From positions 62,001-126,000 of the forward strand of contig JAWWOW010000005.1 in NCBI GenBank assembly GCA_033851265.1: a stretch of DNA of 64,000 nucleotides, given 5' to 3'. Made by a program: the position numbers and the translations under genes. This document shows positions 9,315-17,972 of this stretch, piece by piece (within the stretch, counting starts at the first letter, position 1; each line of letters starts with the position of its first letter). Below the pieces are notes generated by a model. The model saw nothing but the letters and a program-made list of their open reading frames with translations, made no database searches and was not told the origin of the DNA. This DNA is from JAWWOW01 sp033851265. Lineage in GTDB: Bacteria; Actinomycetota; Actinomycetes; JAWWOW01.

Positions 9315-9743
9315 ATGTCGGCCAAGGCAGCCAGCGGCACCGGGCTCATCCGCGTGGTCGTCGCCAAGCCTGGCCTCGATGGCCATGACCGCGGCGCGAA
9401 GGTGGTGGCGCGCGCGCTGCGCGACGCGGGCATGGAGGTCATCTACACGGGCTTGCACCAGACACCCGAGCAGATCGTCGAAACAGCAATTCAGGAAGAC
9501 GCTGACTGCATCGGCCTGTCGGTTCTCTCCGGCGCCCACATGACGCTGTTCAAGAAGACAATTGAGCTGCTGCGGGAGAAAGACGCCGGCGACATCGTCG
9601 TCTTCGGCGGCGGGATCGTCCCCGATGCCGACATTCCCGAGCTGAAGCAGCTAGGCGTCGCCGAGATTTTCACGCCCGGCGCGACGACGCAGTCGATCGT
9701 CGAGTGGGTCAGGTCGAACGTCGGGCACGTCGGCGCCGCCTGA
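9315..9743 (+). CDS. Cobalamin-binding small subunit of a split acyl-CoA mutase
   Basis: 142 residues with the B12-binding Rossmann-like domain. AKPGLDGHDRGAKVVARAL contains the DxHxxG motif whose His replaces dimethylbenzimidazole as the cobalt ligand; GLSVLSGAHMTLF and VFGGGIVPDADIPEL are the other nucleotide-tail contacts. It is the size of the small subunits of two-chain mutases (isobutyryl-, hydroxyisobutyryl- or archaeal methylmalonyl-CoA mutase). The only large subunit in the window, at 33090, lacks this domain and is the likely partner. GGGAGG lies just upstream of the ATG. Its 3' end overlaps the convergent hydrolase gene by 35 bp. Confidence 0.9.
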   Translation: MSAKAASGTGLIRVVVAKPGLDGHDRGAKVVARALRDAGMEVIYTGLHQTPEQIVETAIQEDADCIGLSVLSGAHMTLFKKTIELLREKDAGDIVVFGGGIVPDADIPELKQLGVAEIFTPGATTQSIVEWVRSNVGHVGAA

Positions 9744-11763
9744 GCGACAGTGAGCCACCCGCCAGCGCGATGAGCATCAGGGCTGTTGCCGGGAGGGCGG
9801 GACCACCACCTGTCGTTGCTAGGCCGCGCGGATTAGTGGTCGGGCCACCGGTGGGCGTGCCAGCGCCCGGCTGACCGGGCGGAACCGCCCCCGTCGTCGA
9901 CACCGGCAGCGTGAACGTCGACGGGTCGGACCCACCGCTCGTGACGGTGAGGTTGTCCAGGATCTTGGCGTTGTACGACGTCTGGTCCGTGGTCGCCAGC
10001 GTCAGCCGTACGGCGTGACCCTTCTTGAACTGATGCGCGAACCCGATGAGCTTGATGTCGATGGGCTTCGACACAGCGTTTGCCGGCACGCGCACGGGTG
10101 CGATCAAGCGCCGGATCAGCGTGGTCGACCCGTCCGGCGCTACGTCGGAGACCTTGGCGAAGAACACGAGGTCGCGCCCGTTGCTGTGCGACAGGTGCAG
10201 ATGCGCCGATGGCACTCCGACCGACACAACGTCGCGCGTGAACGGCTTGGTAGTGAACGACGCGGTCTGTCCCGGCACGTCCGACGGCGCCATCGCGCCG
10301 AGGCTGGGCGTAGCGTCGGGCCCGGTGAAGTTCGACGTCTCCGTGTACGACGCGGGCTGCCCGCCGAGCGGGTTGAGCAGACTCGCCACTCCCGCGAGCG
10401 CCGTGGTACCCGGGGCCACCAAGCCGCTGGTCCCGGACAGCGTCAACGTCTCGGTTGGCTGCGCGGGGAAGGTCGAGGCGACGCCGTACTGCTCGTCGTC
10501 GGGGCCCGTCCCGGCGTATGTGGTCCAGTCCCGGTAGTAGGTGAAGTTCGGGAACGTCCCGAGCGGCGTCCCACGCAAGTAGTGGTCGAACCAGCGCAGC
10601 GTGCGCAACGTCAGGTAGCAGTTGTCGAGCTCGCTGAAGTCGGTGCCACCGGTGCCACCGCCGTAGACCTCGCACTCACCGGGCAACGAGTTATAGCCAC
10701 CATGGCCGCCGTAGTTCCACGTCATCGCGACAGGTACGCCGCGTCGTTTCAGCGCGGTGTACGTCGCGACGGCGTCGTTGATGTTGAACAACGTGTCGGA
10801 CTGCCCCTGCACGAGCAGCGTGGGCGCTTTCAGCTGGTTGATCCTCGTCGCGACGGACGACCCCAGCAGCAGCTGCTTGTCCTGCGCATTCGCATCGCCG
10901 GTTGCCCCTGCGCGTGCATAGGTCTTGCAGACCTTCGCCGGGTATCCGGTGCAGGCGGCGCCGGCGACGATGAGGGGGTCACCACTCGTCAGCTTCTCCT
11001 GGAGGCAGCCACCTCCCGGCGGACCGTCGGGCGGCGCTCCGCCGAACGGCTCGGCGTTGCCGGCGACGAAGAACAAGGTGGTCCACTCCTGCTTGAACAC
11101 ACCTTGGGCAGGCAGCTGGTGTGAGAAGCCTGTGGGGTCGCCGGGCACGACGTAGTTGTTCGGGTCGAGCGCGAATTGCAGGGAGTTCCACGTCCGTCCG
11201 GGAACGATCGCGCGCAGCCGTTGGTCGGTGGCCGCGACGTTCAGCGTGATGCCGCCGCCGTACGATCCGCCGGCCATGCCGAGGACGAGCCCCTTCGCAT
11301 CCGTCAAGACGTCATTGCGCGGTGTCAGCACTTTCAGGATGAGCTGCTCGACGTCTTTGACGTCGTAGTCGAAGGAGTCGAGTGAGATGCATCCGCTCGA
11401 TCCACCGAAACCCTGCGCGGTCCAGGTGAGTACGACGTAGCCGTGTCGAGCGTAGAAGTCGGCCGATGCGACGACCTCGTCGGACAGCTTGTTCAGCGTG
11501 AACCCATGTGTCACGAGGATCGCCGGCTGCGGGGTAGCGGCGGTTGCGTTGTTGGGCAGGTAGAGCCGGGTGTCGATTTTCGCGTTGTGGGTGTTCGTCG
11601 GGCCATCGACCACCGGCACCAGCGCATCGACGGTCGTGTAGGTGTGCGTGCCCAGATTCTTCGTTACGTGATCCGACGGATCCGCGGCTGATGCGGCGGG
11701 GGCCACCCCCATCAGAGCTAGGGATACGGCAATCAACAGAGGAACCCGACGGAGCATGAGCAT
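9709..11763 (-). CDS. Secreted CocE/X-Pro dipeptidyl-peptidase-type hydrolase with LAxTG sortase signal
   Basis: 684 residues. An N-terminal signal peptide (LLIAVSLALMGVAPAASA, cleavage about residue 26) is followed by an alpha/beta hydrolase domain with GGSYGGG (nucleophile Ser167), LVQGQSDTLFNINDA (acid) and YGGHGGYN (His), then a CocE/NonD-type C-terminal jelly roll. The last 35 residues carry LATTG, a hydrophobic segment and RRRRRARR: the layout of a class E sortase (LAxTG) wall-anchoring signal. So it is probably a wall-attached acyl or peptide hydrolase. GGAG lies 4 nt before the ATG at 11763; a second ATG is at 11757. Confidence 0.85.
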   Translation of the reverse strand: MLMLRRVPLLIAVSLALMGVAPAASAADPSDHVTKNLGTHTYTTVDALVPVVDGPTNTHNAKIDTRLYLPNNATAATPQPAILVTHGFTLNKLSDEVVASADFYARHGYVVLTWTAQGFGGSSGCISLDSFDYDVKDVEQLILKVLTPRNDVLTDAKGLVLGMAGGSYGGGITLNVAATDQRLRAIVPGRTWNSLQFALDPNNYVVPGDPTGFSHQLPAQGVFKQEWTTLFFVAGNAEPFGGAPPDGPPGGGCLQEKLTSGDPLIVAGAACTGYPAKVCKTYARAGATGDANAQDKQLLLGSSVATRINQLKAPTLLVQGQSDTLFNINDAVATYTALKRRGVPVAMTWNYGGHGGYNSLPGECEVYGGGTGGTDFSELDNCYLTLRTLRWFDHYLRGTPLGTFPNFTYYRDWTTYAGTGPDDEQYGVASTFPAQPTETLTLSGTSGLVAPGTTALAGVASLLNPLGGQPASYTETSNFTGPDATPSLGAMAPSDVPGQTASFTTKPFTRDVVSVGVPSAHLHLSHSNGRDLVFFAKVSDVAPDGSTTLIRRLIAPVRVPANAVSKPIDIKLIGFAHQFKKGHAVRLTLATTDQTSYNAKILDNLTVTSGGSDPSTFTLPVSTTGAVPPGQPGAGTPTGGPTTNPRGLATTGGGPALPATALMLIALAGGSLSLRRRRRARRST

Positions 11764-11854
11764 CAGTCTCCTCTCATACCCCGCTCACGTCTGCCAATGT
11801 CACGCGGCTACCCTCGGCGCGCAGCAGAAACCCCAATTCTTCAAGGGCGTGAGC

Positions 11855-13036
11855 GTGGATCTCTTCGAATACCAAGCCAAGGAACTCTTTGCAGCGCACG
11901 GCGTACCCGTGACCCGGCAGGTTGTTGCGACCACGGCCGAGGAGGCGCGGGCCGGTGCGGCGGACCTCGGCGGGCAGGTTGTGGTCAAGGCGCAGGTGAA
12001 GGTTGGCGGACGCGGCAAGGCCGGCGGCGTCAAACTCGCCGACAATGCGGAGGACGCCGAGGCCAAGGCCGCGGCCATCTTGGGGATGGACATCAAAGGT
12101 CACACGGTCCACACGGTGCTGATCACCGAAGCAGCGGACATCGCCGAGGAGTACTACTTCTCCTTCCTGCTCGACCGGGCCAACCGTTCCTACCTCGCCA
12201 TGTGCTCGTCCGAGGGCGGCGTCGAGATCGAACAACTCGCCGTCGAACGTCCGGAAGCGCTCGCGCGTGTTCCCGTCGATCCGGTCGCCGGCGTCGACGA
12301 AGCCAAGGCGCGCGAGATCGCGCAGGCCGGCAACATCCCGGCGGCGGTCCTCGACGACACGGTCGATCTCATCGTGAAGGTCTGGGACGTCTTCACCGGC
12401 GAGGAAGCGACCCTTGTCGAGGTGAACCCACTCGTTCGTACGCCGGATGACCGCGTGCTGGCGCTCGACGGCAAGGTCACCCTTGATGACAACGCCGACT
12501 TCCGCCACCGAGAGGTGCACGACAAGTACCGCGACAACTCGGCCACCGACCCGCTCGAGGTGCGCGCGAAGGAAAAGAACCTCAACTACGTCAAGCTCGA
12601 CGGTTCGGTCGGCATCATCGGTAACGGCGCCGGTCTCGTGATGTCAACGCTCGACGTCGTTGCTTATGCCGGTGAGCAGTACGGCGACGTCCGGCCCGCC
12701 AACTTCCTCGACATCGGCGGCGGTGCCTCTGCCGAGGTGATGGCCAACGGTCTCGAGATCATCCTGTCCGATCCGTCGGTCAAAAGCGTCTTCGTCAACG
12801 TGTTCGGCGGCATCACGTCGTGCGACGCAGTTGCCAACGGCATCACGTCGGCGTTGTCGCTGTTGGAGTCGCGGGGCGAAGAGCTCACGAAACCGCTCGT
12901 CGTACGCCTCGACGGCAACAACGCGGCCGAAGGTCGACGGATTCTCGAGGAGTACGGACACCGTCTCGTCGAGCAGGTGGACACCATGGACGGTGCAGCG
13001 CAGCGCGCTGCCGAGCTCGCATCGACGGGAGCCTGA
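11855..13036 (+). CDS. sucC: Succinate-CoA ligase (ADP-forming) beta subunit
   Basis: 393 residues, the usual SucC length. ATP-grasp domain with KAQVKVGGRGKAGGVK near the N-terminus, LVEVNPLV and DGKVTLDDNADFR metal and nucleotide contacts, then the ligase domain GNGAGLVMSTLD and FLDIGGGA. It forms the TCA-cycle succinyl-CoA synthetase with SucD. Frames continue upstream, but the GTG at 11855 gives the conserved start (V/M)DLFEYQAKELF and has AAGGG 7 nt before it; the GTG at 11849 is too close to that site. A start further upstream would overlap the divergent hydrolase gene. Confidence 0.97.
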   Translation: MDLFEYQAKELFAAHGVPVTRQVVATTAEEARAGAADLGGQVVVKAQVKVGGRGKAGGVKLADNAEDAEAKAAAILGMDIKGHTVHTVLITEAADIAEEYYFSFLLDRANRSYLAMCSSEGGVEIEQLAVERPEALARVPVDPVAGVDEAKAREIAQAGNIPAAVLDDTVDLIVKVWDVFTGEEATLVEVNPLVRTPDDRVLALDGKVTLDDNADFRHREVHDKYRDNSATDPLEVRAKEKNLNYVKLDGSVGIIGNGAGLVMSTLDVVAYAGEQYGDVRPANFLDIGGGASAEVMANGLEIILSDPSVKSVFVNVFGGITSCDAVANGITSALSLLESRGEELTKPLVVRLDGNNAAEGRRILEEYGHRLVEQVDTMDGAAQRAAELASTGA

Positions 13037-13038
13037 CG

Positions 13039-13914
13039 ATGGCGATCTGGCTCACTGGCGACAGCAAGGTCCTCGTCCAAGGCATCACCGGGTCAGAGGG
13101 CACCAAGCACACGCGGCGCATGGTCGCTTCCGGCACCAACGTGGTCGGTGGTGTCAACCCGCGCAAGGCGGGCTCCGATGTCGACGGCATTCCGGTCTTC
13201 GCGACTGTTGGCGAGGCGATGAAGGAGACCGGTGCCGATGTCACCGTCGTCTTCGTGCCGCCGGCGTTCGCGCGTGATGCTGTCATCGAGGCGGTCGACG
13301 CGCAGATTCCCCTGGCCGTCGTCATCACCGAAGGCATCCCCGTGCAGGACACGGCGTACTTCTTCGCGTATTCGCAACAGTCGCCGGGAGCCACGCGCAT
13401 CATCGGGCCGAACTGTCCGGGTCTCATCAGCCCGGGCAAGTCCAACGCCGGCATCATCCCGGCCGACATCACCAAACCCGGGCGTATCGGTCTGGTGAGC
13501 AAGAGCGGAACGTTGACCTACCAAATGATGTACGAGCTTCGCGACATCGGCTTCTCGAGTTGCATCGGCATCGGTGGCGACCCGGTCATCGGGACGACAC
13601 ACATCGACTGTCTCGCCGCGTTCCAAGATGACCCCGAGACGGACGCCATCGTGATGATCGGTGAGATCGGTGGCGACGCCGAAGAACGCGCGGCGGCGTA
13701 CATCAAGGACCACGTGACCAAACCCGTCGTCGGTTACATCGCAGGGTTCACTGCTCCCGAGGGCAAGACGATGGGGCATGCAGGAGCAATCGTGTCCGGT
13801 TCGTCAGGTACGGCGGCCGCTAAGCAAGAGGCGCTCGAGGGCGTCGGCGTACGTGTAGGGAAGACGCCAAGTGAGACGGCGCGCCTGATGGCCGAGGTCA
13901 TGAAGTCGGGATAG
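13039..13914 (+). CDS. sucD: Succinate-CoA ligase alpha subunit
   Basis: 291 residues. MAIWLTGDSKVLVQGITGSEG opens the CoA-binding Rossmann domain, with GGVNPRKAG following. The phosphohistidine loop GHAGAIVSGSSGTAAAK and the power-helix motif GPNCPG are both present, so the enzyme should be active. It forms a heterotetramer with SucC and converts succinyl-CoA to succinate with ATP or GTP formation. The ATG is 2 nt after the sucC stop, so the pair is one transcript. This is also where methylmalonyl-CoA mutase output would enter the TCA cycle. Confidence 0.97.
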   Translation: MAIWLTGDSKVLVQGITGSEGTKHTRRMVASGTNVVGGVNPRKAGSDVDGIPVFATVGEAMKETGADVTVVFVPPAFARDAVIEAVDAQIPLAVVITEGIPVQDTAYFFAYSQQSPGATRIIGPNCPGLISPGKSNAGIIPADITKPGRIGLVSKSGTLTYQMMYELRDIGFSSCIGIGGDPVIGTTHIDCLAAFQDDPETDAIVMIGEIGGDAEERAAAYIKDHVTKPVVGYIAGFTAPEGKTMGHAGAIVSGSSGTAAAKQEALEGVGVRVGKTPSETARLMAEVMKSG

Positions 13915-14029
13915 TGCCGTTATTTCCCGATGACAGCAGTTCACGGTGCGGCGTCTTGTGATGATCCACTGACGGGTCCAGACTTCGACGGTGCCGGCAC
14001 GGTGCCGGCTTCGTTCGAAGGGGAACGTC

Positions 14030-14554
14030 ATGGCTCCCGATAGCCCTACAGGTGCCGGCGCTGGCGGCAGCAGTTTTGACATCAGCTCGATCAACCGCAA
14101 TGACCTTGGCGTCATGATCGCGGGAGCAGTTGCCTTCATCGCTTCGTTCTTCCCCTACTGGGGCTTTTCCTACAAGTTCGCCGGAAGGGGCGCCAGCGCG
14201 AGCATTAGCGCCTGGCACAGCTACGCGACGGTCGGCCTGCTGTTGCTCTTCGCGGCCGCGATCCTGATCGCAGTCAAGACCTTTGCAGCCAGCTCGCTTC
14301 CGTCGAACCTGCCAGTGGGCCTGCACGTTGCCGCGGCTGGTCTGGCTGGCCTTGGTGTGCTGCTGCTCGTGCTCCGAGCATTCACCTACCCGCACGCGAG
14401 CATCCCCGGTGGGTCGTACGGCGTGAAGTGGGGGGCCTACGTTCTGTTCATCGCCGGCATCGCGGAGGTCGTGTTCGCAGTCCTCGGCATGCGTGAGTCG
14501 GGCGAAGAGATCCCCGGCATGAACCGCGGCACTGCTGCACCACCCGCCGCCTGA
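14030..14554 (+). CDS. Four-helix membrane protein of unknown function
   Basis: 174 residues. A Gly/Ser-rich N-terminus (PTGAGAGGSSFD) is followed by about four membrane segments: MIAGAVAFIASFFPYWG, VGLLLLFAAAILIAV, AAAGLAGLGVLLLVL and GAYVLFIAGIAEVVFAVLG. Short C-terminal tail. It resembles the small membrane proteins often found after sucD in actinobacteria, but I do not recognise a function. AAGGGG lies 6 nt before the ATG and supports this start over the GTG at 13991. The upstream spacer carries a direct repeat of CGGTGCCGGC. Confidence 0.75.
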   Translation: MAPDSPTGAGAGGSSFDISSINRNDLGVMIAGAVAFIASFFPYWGFSYKFAGRGASASISAWHSYATVGLLLLFAAAILIAVKTFAASSLPSNLPVGLHVAAAGLAGLGVLLLVLRAFTYPHASIPGGSYGVKWGAYVLFIAGIAEVVFAVLGMRESGEEIPGMNRGTAAPPAA

Positions 14555-14563
14555 CCCGAACGC

Positions 14564-15157
14564 TCAGGGGACGAACTGCTCCTGAATCCGGTCCACGCGC
14601 CCGCTCGCGTCGTAGTGCAGGTTGAACGGCGTGTGCGGCGCGTAGTCCGGGTGATCGGTGAGGAACTTCTCCAGGTCGCTGAACGGCCCCTTGACGTTGT
14701 CGTCCGGCGGCGCGTGGCCCATCGCGATCGACTCGAAGAGCTGCACGCTCGGACTGACCAGCAGCGTCCGCAGCTTCTTGTTCTCGTTGACGATGACGTA
14801 GTCGTTCGGCACTGGCGTTTCCATGCCGTGGGCACCCGCGTACGCGTTAGCGGCGTCGCCTGAGTAGAAGATCGCGCGGTCGAAGACGAGGTAGGTCTTG
14901 CCGCCGCTGTGCTTGACCGACTTCAGATAGCCGAAATCCTTGTGGTTGGCCGGGATGTCCGTCAGCGGCGTCGGCGACGGCTTCCTCGTTGGTGACACTG
15001 TTCTTGTTGGCGTCGGGCTCGGTGTCGCGCTCGCGCTCGGCGTCGGAGCCGGCGTCGGTGTACTCCCCGCGCTCGTGCTCCCGCTACTGCACGCGCTCAC
15101 GGCGCCCGCCAAGCCGACAAGAACAATGCCAGCGACGCGCCGACGTCGTACCACCAC
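14564..15157 (-). CDS. Predicted lipoprotein with Ser/Thr/Pro-rich linker
   Basis: About 197 residues. The N-terminus RRRRVAGIVLVGLAGAVSAC is a lipoprotein signal: basic n-region, hydrophobic core and lipobox VSAC, with the Cys at about residue 23. It is followed by a long disordered TPTPAPTPSASATPSPTPT linker and a globular domain (GKTYLVFDRAIFYSGDAA, NDYVIVNENKKLRTLLV) of unknown fold. It should sit on the outer face of the membrane. The start is uncertain among GTG codons at 15184, 15157 and 15154; 15157 is chosen because GGGGG lies 9 nt before it. It is divergent from the DUF6350 gene. Confidence 0.75.
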   Translation of the reverse strand: MVVRRRRVAGIVLVGLAGAVSACSSGSTSAGSTPTPAPTPSASATPSPTPTRTVSPTRKPSPTPLTDIPANHKDFGYLKSVKHSGGKTYLVFDRAIFYSGDAANAYAGAHGMETPVPNDYVIVNENKKLRTLLVSPSVQLFESIAMGHAPPDDNVKGPFSDLEKFLTDHPDYAPHTPFNLHYDASGRVDRIQEQFVP

Positions 15158-15218
15158 AGCATCAACCCCCCGGATCCGACACACCCTCGCGTCGCCGCGA
15201 GGTTACCCGTCACCTGGC

Positions 15219-16439
15219 ATGCGCACTGTCAGCATGGCAACGATGACCGATTTGTTGACGCGTCCGTCCGCGTCGCGTCGCGTGCGGACGCCGAGACCGA
15301 AACCTGGCAGCACTGTCACTGCGTACGCGGTGTTCGGCGGAGTGGCTGCCGCAGGGGCCGGCCTGCTCGTGATCGCCGTCGTCGTCATCGTCACTTGGGC
15401 GGCGACCGTCGGTGGCGGTGCGGGGGCCGCGGACGCATTGCGCTCGGTGGGAGCGATCTGGCTGGCTGCGCACCGCGTCACCGTCACCATCAGCGGGGTC
15501 GACGTGGCCCTCATGCCGCTCGGCCTGCTGGCATTGCCGGCCTATGCCTTGCTTCGGGCCGGGCGTTGGCTGGCACACGCGACGGCGATCGTCGACCTTC
15601 GCGGCGCCATCACTGGTGGCCTCACTCTTGGCTGTGCCTATGGGTTCGCCGCCGCGCTGGTGGCGAGCGCTTGCACCTCCACGTCGATTCATCCCGCCGC
15701 CGGTCAGGCGCTCGTCGCCGGCTGTCTCGTTGGGGTTCTCTTCGGCACGGCAGGCGTGCTGCGTGGCGCCGAGCTCGTGGAACCACTCGTGGACCTCGTT
15801 CCGGAGCGTGCGGCGACCCTCGCCCGAGCCGCGAGTGCAGCGCTCGTCATCGTCCTGTCGGTAGGCGCACTGTTCTTTATCGGCGCGTTGGCGCTTCACG
15901 CCGGCCGCGTGGGGGAGCTCGGCAGCTCCTTGCGGCCGGGGCCGGTTGGGGGGTTCACGCTCGTTCTCGCCTGCCTCGTCTACATCCCCAACGGCATCGT
16001 CTGGGGCGCGTCGTACGCGGTGGGTCCCGGCTTCGCGGTCGGTGCACACACCTCGGTCTCGCCGTTCGGTGTTGACCTCGGGGCAGTGCCGTCGTTCCCG
16101 CTGTTCGGTGCACTCCCCGCTGATCAGGGGAGCTCGGCACTACTGGTGCTGACGCTGATGTCGCCTGTCATCGCGGGGGCGGTCGCCGGTGTGCTCGTCA
16201 TCCGGCGGCTGCCTGCTGTGCGCATCCGCGAGGCGGCGTTCTGGGGTTTCGTCTCGGGTGTCGCCGCCGCAGGCATGCTGACCGTCCTCGCGGCGCTGAG
16301 TGGCGGACCTGCCGGGCCGGGACGGCTGACGACCGTGGGCCCGTCCGCCTGGCAGGTCGGTCTCGCGGCTGCCCTCGAGCTCGGTGTGGTCGCGGCCGTC
16401 GCTGCCGCCGAAACGCAGCGGCGACTGTTCCGCGGCTAG
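15219..16439 (+). CDS. DUF6350 family membrane protein (PerM-like)
   Basis: About 406 residues with roughly nine to ten hydrophobic segments. A basic N-terminus (RRVRTPRPKPGS) precedes the first helix, and motifs such as PLGLLALPAYALLRAGRW and FGVDLGAVPSFPLFGALP are typical of the actinobacterial DUF6350 family that lies upstream of purN. NCBI names for this family mention cell division protein PerM, but its role is not established. ATG codons at 15219, 15234 and 15243 are all possible starts. Its 3' end is 16 bp from the convergent proline-rich gene. Confidence 0.8.
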   Translation: MRTVSMATMTDLLTRPSASRRVRTPRPKPGSTVTAYAVFGGVAAAGAGLLVIAVVVIVTWAATVGGGAGAADALRSVGAIWLAAHRVTVTISGVDVALMPLGLLALPAYALLRAGRWLAHATAIVDLRGAITGGLTLGCAYGFAAALVASACTSTSIHPAAGQALVAGCLVGVLFGTAGVLRGAELVEPLVDLVPERAATLARAASAALVIVLSVGALFFIGALALHAGRVGELGSSLRPGPVGGFTLVLACLVYIPNGIVWGASYAVGPGFAVGAHTSVSPFGVDLGAVPSFPLFGALPADQGSSALLVLTLMSPVIAGAVAGVLVIRRLPAVRIREAAFWGFVSGVAAAGMLTVLAALSGGPAGPGRLTTVGPSAWQVGLAAALELGVVAAVAAAETQRRLFRG

Positions 16440-16455
16440 CCCTCCGCGCGCACGT

Positions 16456-16893
16456 TCATTGCGACGTGACGTAGAGGATCCCGATCACCGCACTGATAAC
16501 GCTGACGATGATTCCTGCGAGCGCGAGGCCGTCGCCTTTCTGGCCCGACTGCTTGATCTGGTTCCGTGCCACGAAACCGAAGACCAGCCCGAGTGGCCAG
16601 CACAAGAACGCGGTGATGATTGACGCGATGGCCATGCCGTTCGTGCCCGGCGGCGCACCGCCGTAGGGCGGTTGGCCGTAGGGCGGGGGTTGCCCGTACG
16701 GCGGCGGCTGGCCGTATTGGGGTGGCTGGCCGTACTGGGGTGGCTGGCCGTATTGGGGTGGCTGGCCGTATTGGGGTGGCTGGCCGTACGGCGGGGGCTG
16801 GCCGTATGGCGGCGGCTCACCGCCGGGCGTCACCGAGTAAGGATCGAGCGGTGGCGGCTCCGGCGGGTTGGGATCCTCCGGTGGCTGGGTCAT
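16456..16893 (-). CDS. DUF4190-type membrane protein with PYGQPP repeats
   Basis: 145 residues. The N-terminal half is proline-rich with about eight tandem (P/Q)YGQPP units, ending in PPYGGAPPG. The C-terminal half has two membrane helices (GMAIASIITAFLCWPLGLVFG and LALAGIIVSVISAVIGILYV) separated by FVARNQIKQSGQKGDG, the DUF4190 layout. It is a small two-helix membrane protein with a disordered cytosolic tail. Such tails occur in many actinobacterial membrane proteins; function unknown. GGAG lies upstream of the ATG. Confidence 0.82.
   Translation of the reverse strand: MTQPPEDPNPPEPPPLDPYSVTPGGEPPPYGQPPPYGQPPQYGQPPQYGQPPQYGQPPQYGQPPPYGQPPPYGQPPYGGAPPGTNGMAIASIITAFLCWPLGLVFGFVARNQIKQSGQKGDGLALAGIIVSVISAVIGILYVTSQ
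16710..16781 (-). repeat. Four tandem 18-bp units encoding GQPPQY
   Basis: Four near-identical 18-bp units (GGCCGTATTGGGGTGGCT on the + strand; the second differs by one base) lie head to tail. Diverged units continue on both sides. In the gene they encode GQPPQY repeats. The near-identity at DNA level suggests recent slippage expansion. Confidence 0.9.
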
Positions 16894-16906
16894 GTGCGCT
16901 CCTCGG

Positions 16907-17326
16907 TCATGCGGACAGCAAGCCGAACCGTTGCAGTTGCCAGCACTCGGCCGCCAACAACGCGGCGCCGAGCAACGTCCATCGGATCATGGGATGCCGC
17001 CACCCGCGGCCGAGTGACACGACGCTGCGAAACGGCAGCCAGCCGACGACGGCGACGGCCAATGGCGATGCCGCCACCGCGTCGATGACACGCGCATGTC
17101 CGAGCTCGACCACAGCAGTAGTGCCGCCGCAGAACGGGCAGGGGATACCGGTGAGAGCACGCAGGGTGCACAGCGTCCGGGGCCGACCGGGGAGGTGGAT
17201 GGCGCCCACGGCGACGGCGATTGCCGCGAGGAGCAGTGCTCGCACAGTGACGACGGCGGTGGCACGACTCGAGCCGCGGTGAAGTCCCTGCGTCAGCTGA
17301 GCCGCGATGGCCACGCACGGGAGCAT
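16907..17326 (-). CDS. DUF2752 domain membrane protein
   Basis: 139 residues. Three hydrophobic segments and the DUF2752 core: TLCTLRALTGIPCPFCGGTT (Cys pair CPFCGG) followed by HARVIDAVAASPLAVAVVGWL. Family function unknown; the conserved cysteines suggest metal or redox chemistry at the membrane, but this is inference. ATG at 17326 is used; a GTG at 17314 is an alternative. It lies just after the proline-rich gene's start in the same direction, with 13 bp between, and is divergent from purN. Confidence 0.8.
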   Translation of the reverse strand: MLPCVAIAAQLTQGLHRGSSRATAVVTVRALLLAAIAVAVGAIHLPGRPRTLCTLRALTGIPCPFCGGTTAVVELGHARVIDAVAASPLAVAVVGWLPFRSVVSLGRGWRHPMIRWTLLGAALLAAECWQLQRFGLLSA

Positions 17327-17351
17327 GGCACAAGCGGAAGCGTCCCGCGGA

Positions 17352-17357
17352 TATCGT
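17352..17357 (+). promoter_or_regulatory. -10 hexamer TATCGT for leaderless purN
   Basis: TATCGT (TANNNT) lies 9 nt before the purN ATG at 17367 and there is no Shine-Dalgarno sequence. Confidence 0.5.
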
Positions 17358-17366
17358 GAACACATC

Positions 17367-17972
17367 ATGAGGCGCCCATCCCGGCTGGTCGTGCTCGCCA
17401 GCGGGACCGGCTCGAACCTCGCAGCGCTGCTCGAGGCATGCACCGATCCGGCGTACGGCGCCTCGGTGGTTGCGGTCGGTGCCGATCGGGACGGCATTGC
17501 GGCGCTGGACAAGGCGGCCGCTGCCGGCGTGACCACGTTCGTCGTCCGTGTCGCTGACTACGACGATCGCGACGGCTGGGACGAGGCGTTGGTCGATGCG
17601 GTCGGGGCGCACACGCCCGACCTCGTTGTGTCGGCGGGCTTCATGCGGTTGGTCGGCAAGCGATTCCTCGAAAGCTTCACCATGGTCAACACTCACCCTG
17701 CCCTGCTGCCGTCGTTCCCGGGCGCGCATGCGGTCCAGGACGCCCTCGACTACGGCGTGCGCGTGACCGGCTGCACCGTGCACGTCGTCGATGACGGCGT
17801 CGACACCGGGCCGGTCATTGCGCAGGCGGCAGTGCCCGTTTTCGACGGTGACGACGAGGCAGCACTGCACGAGCGCATCAAGGTCGTCGAACGCGCGCTG
17901 CTCGTCGACTCCGTTGGTCGAATGGCTCGGGACGGTTTTCGGATCGAAGGAAGGAAGGTGCTCCTCCCGTGA
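17367..17972 (+). CDS. purN: Phosphoribosylglycinamide formyltransferase
   Basis: 201 residues. LVVLASGTGSNLAALL binds the GAR phosphate, VNTHPALLPSFPG carries the catalytic Asn and His, and VTGCTVHVVDDGVDTGPVIAQ carries the catalytic Asp, so all three active-site residues are seen. It formylates GAR with 10-formyl-THF in purine synthesis. An upstream ATG at 17307 would add 20 residues with no family match; the ATG at 17367 gives the normal start and has its own -10 hexamer. The stop overlaps the purH GTG by 4 nt. Confidence 0.97.
   Translation: MRRPSRLVVLASGTGSNLAALLEACTDPAYGASVVAVGADRDGIAALDKAAAAGVTTFVVRVADYDDRDGWDEALVDAVGAHTPDLVVSAGFMRLVGKRFLESFTMVNTHPALLPSFPGAHAVQDALDYGVRVTGCTVHVVDDGVDTGPVIAQAAVPVFDGDDEAALHERIKVVERALLVDSVGRMARDGFRIEGRKVLLP

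Noticed and set aside
13989..14009. Direct repeat CGGTGCCGGC before the 14030 gene as an operator
   Set aside because: Direct, adjacent and GC-rich with no dyad or promoter context; could be chance.
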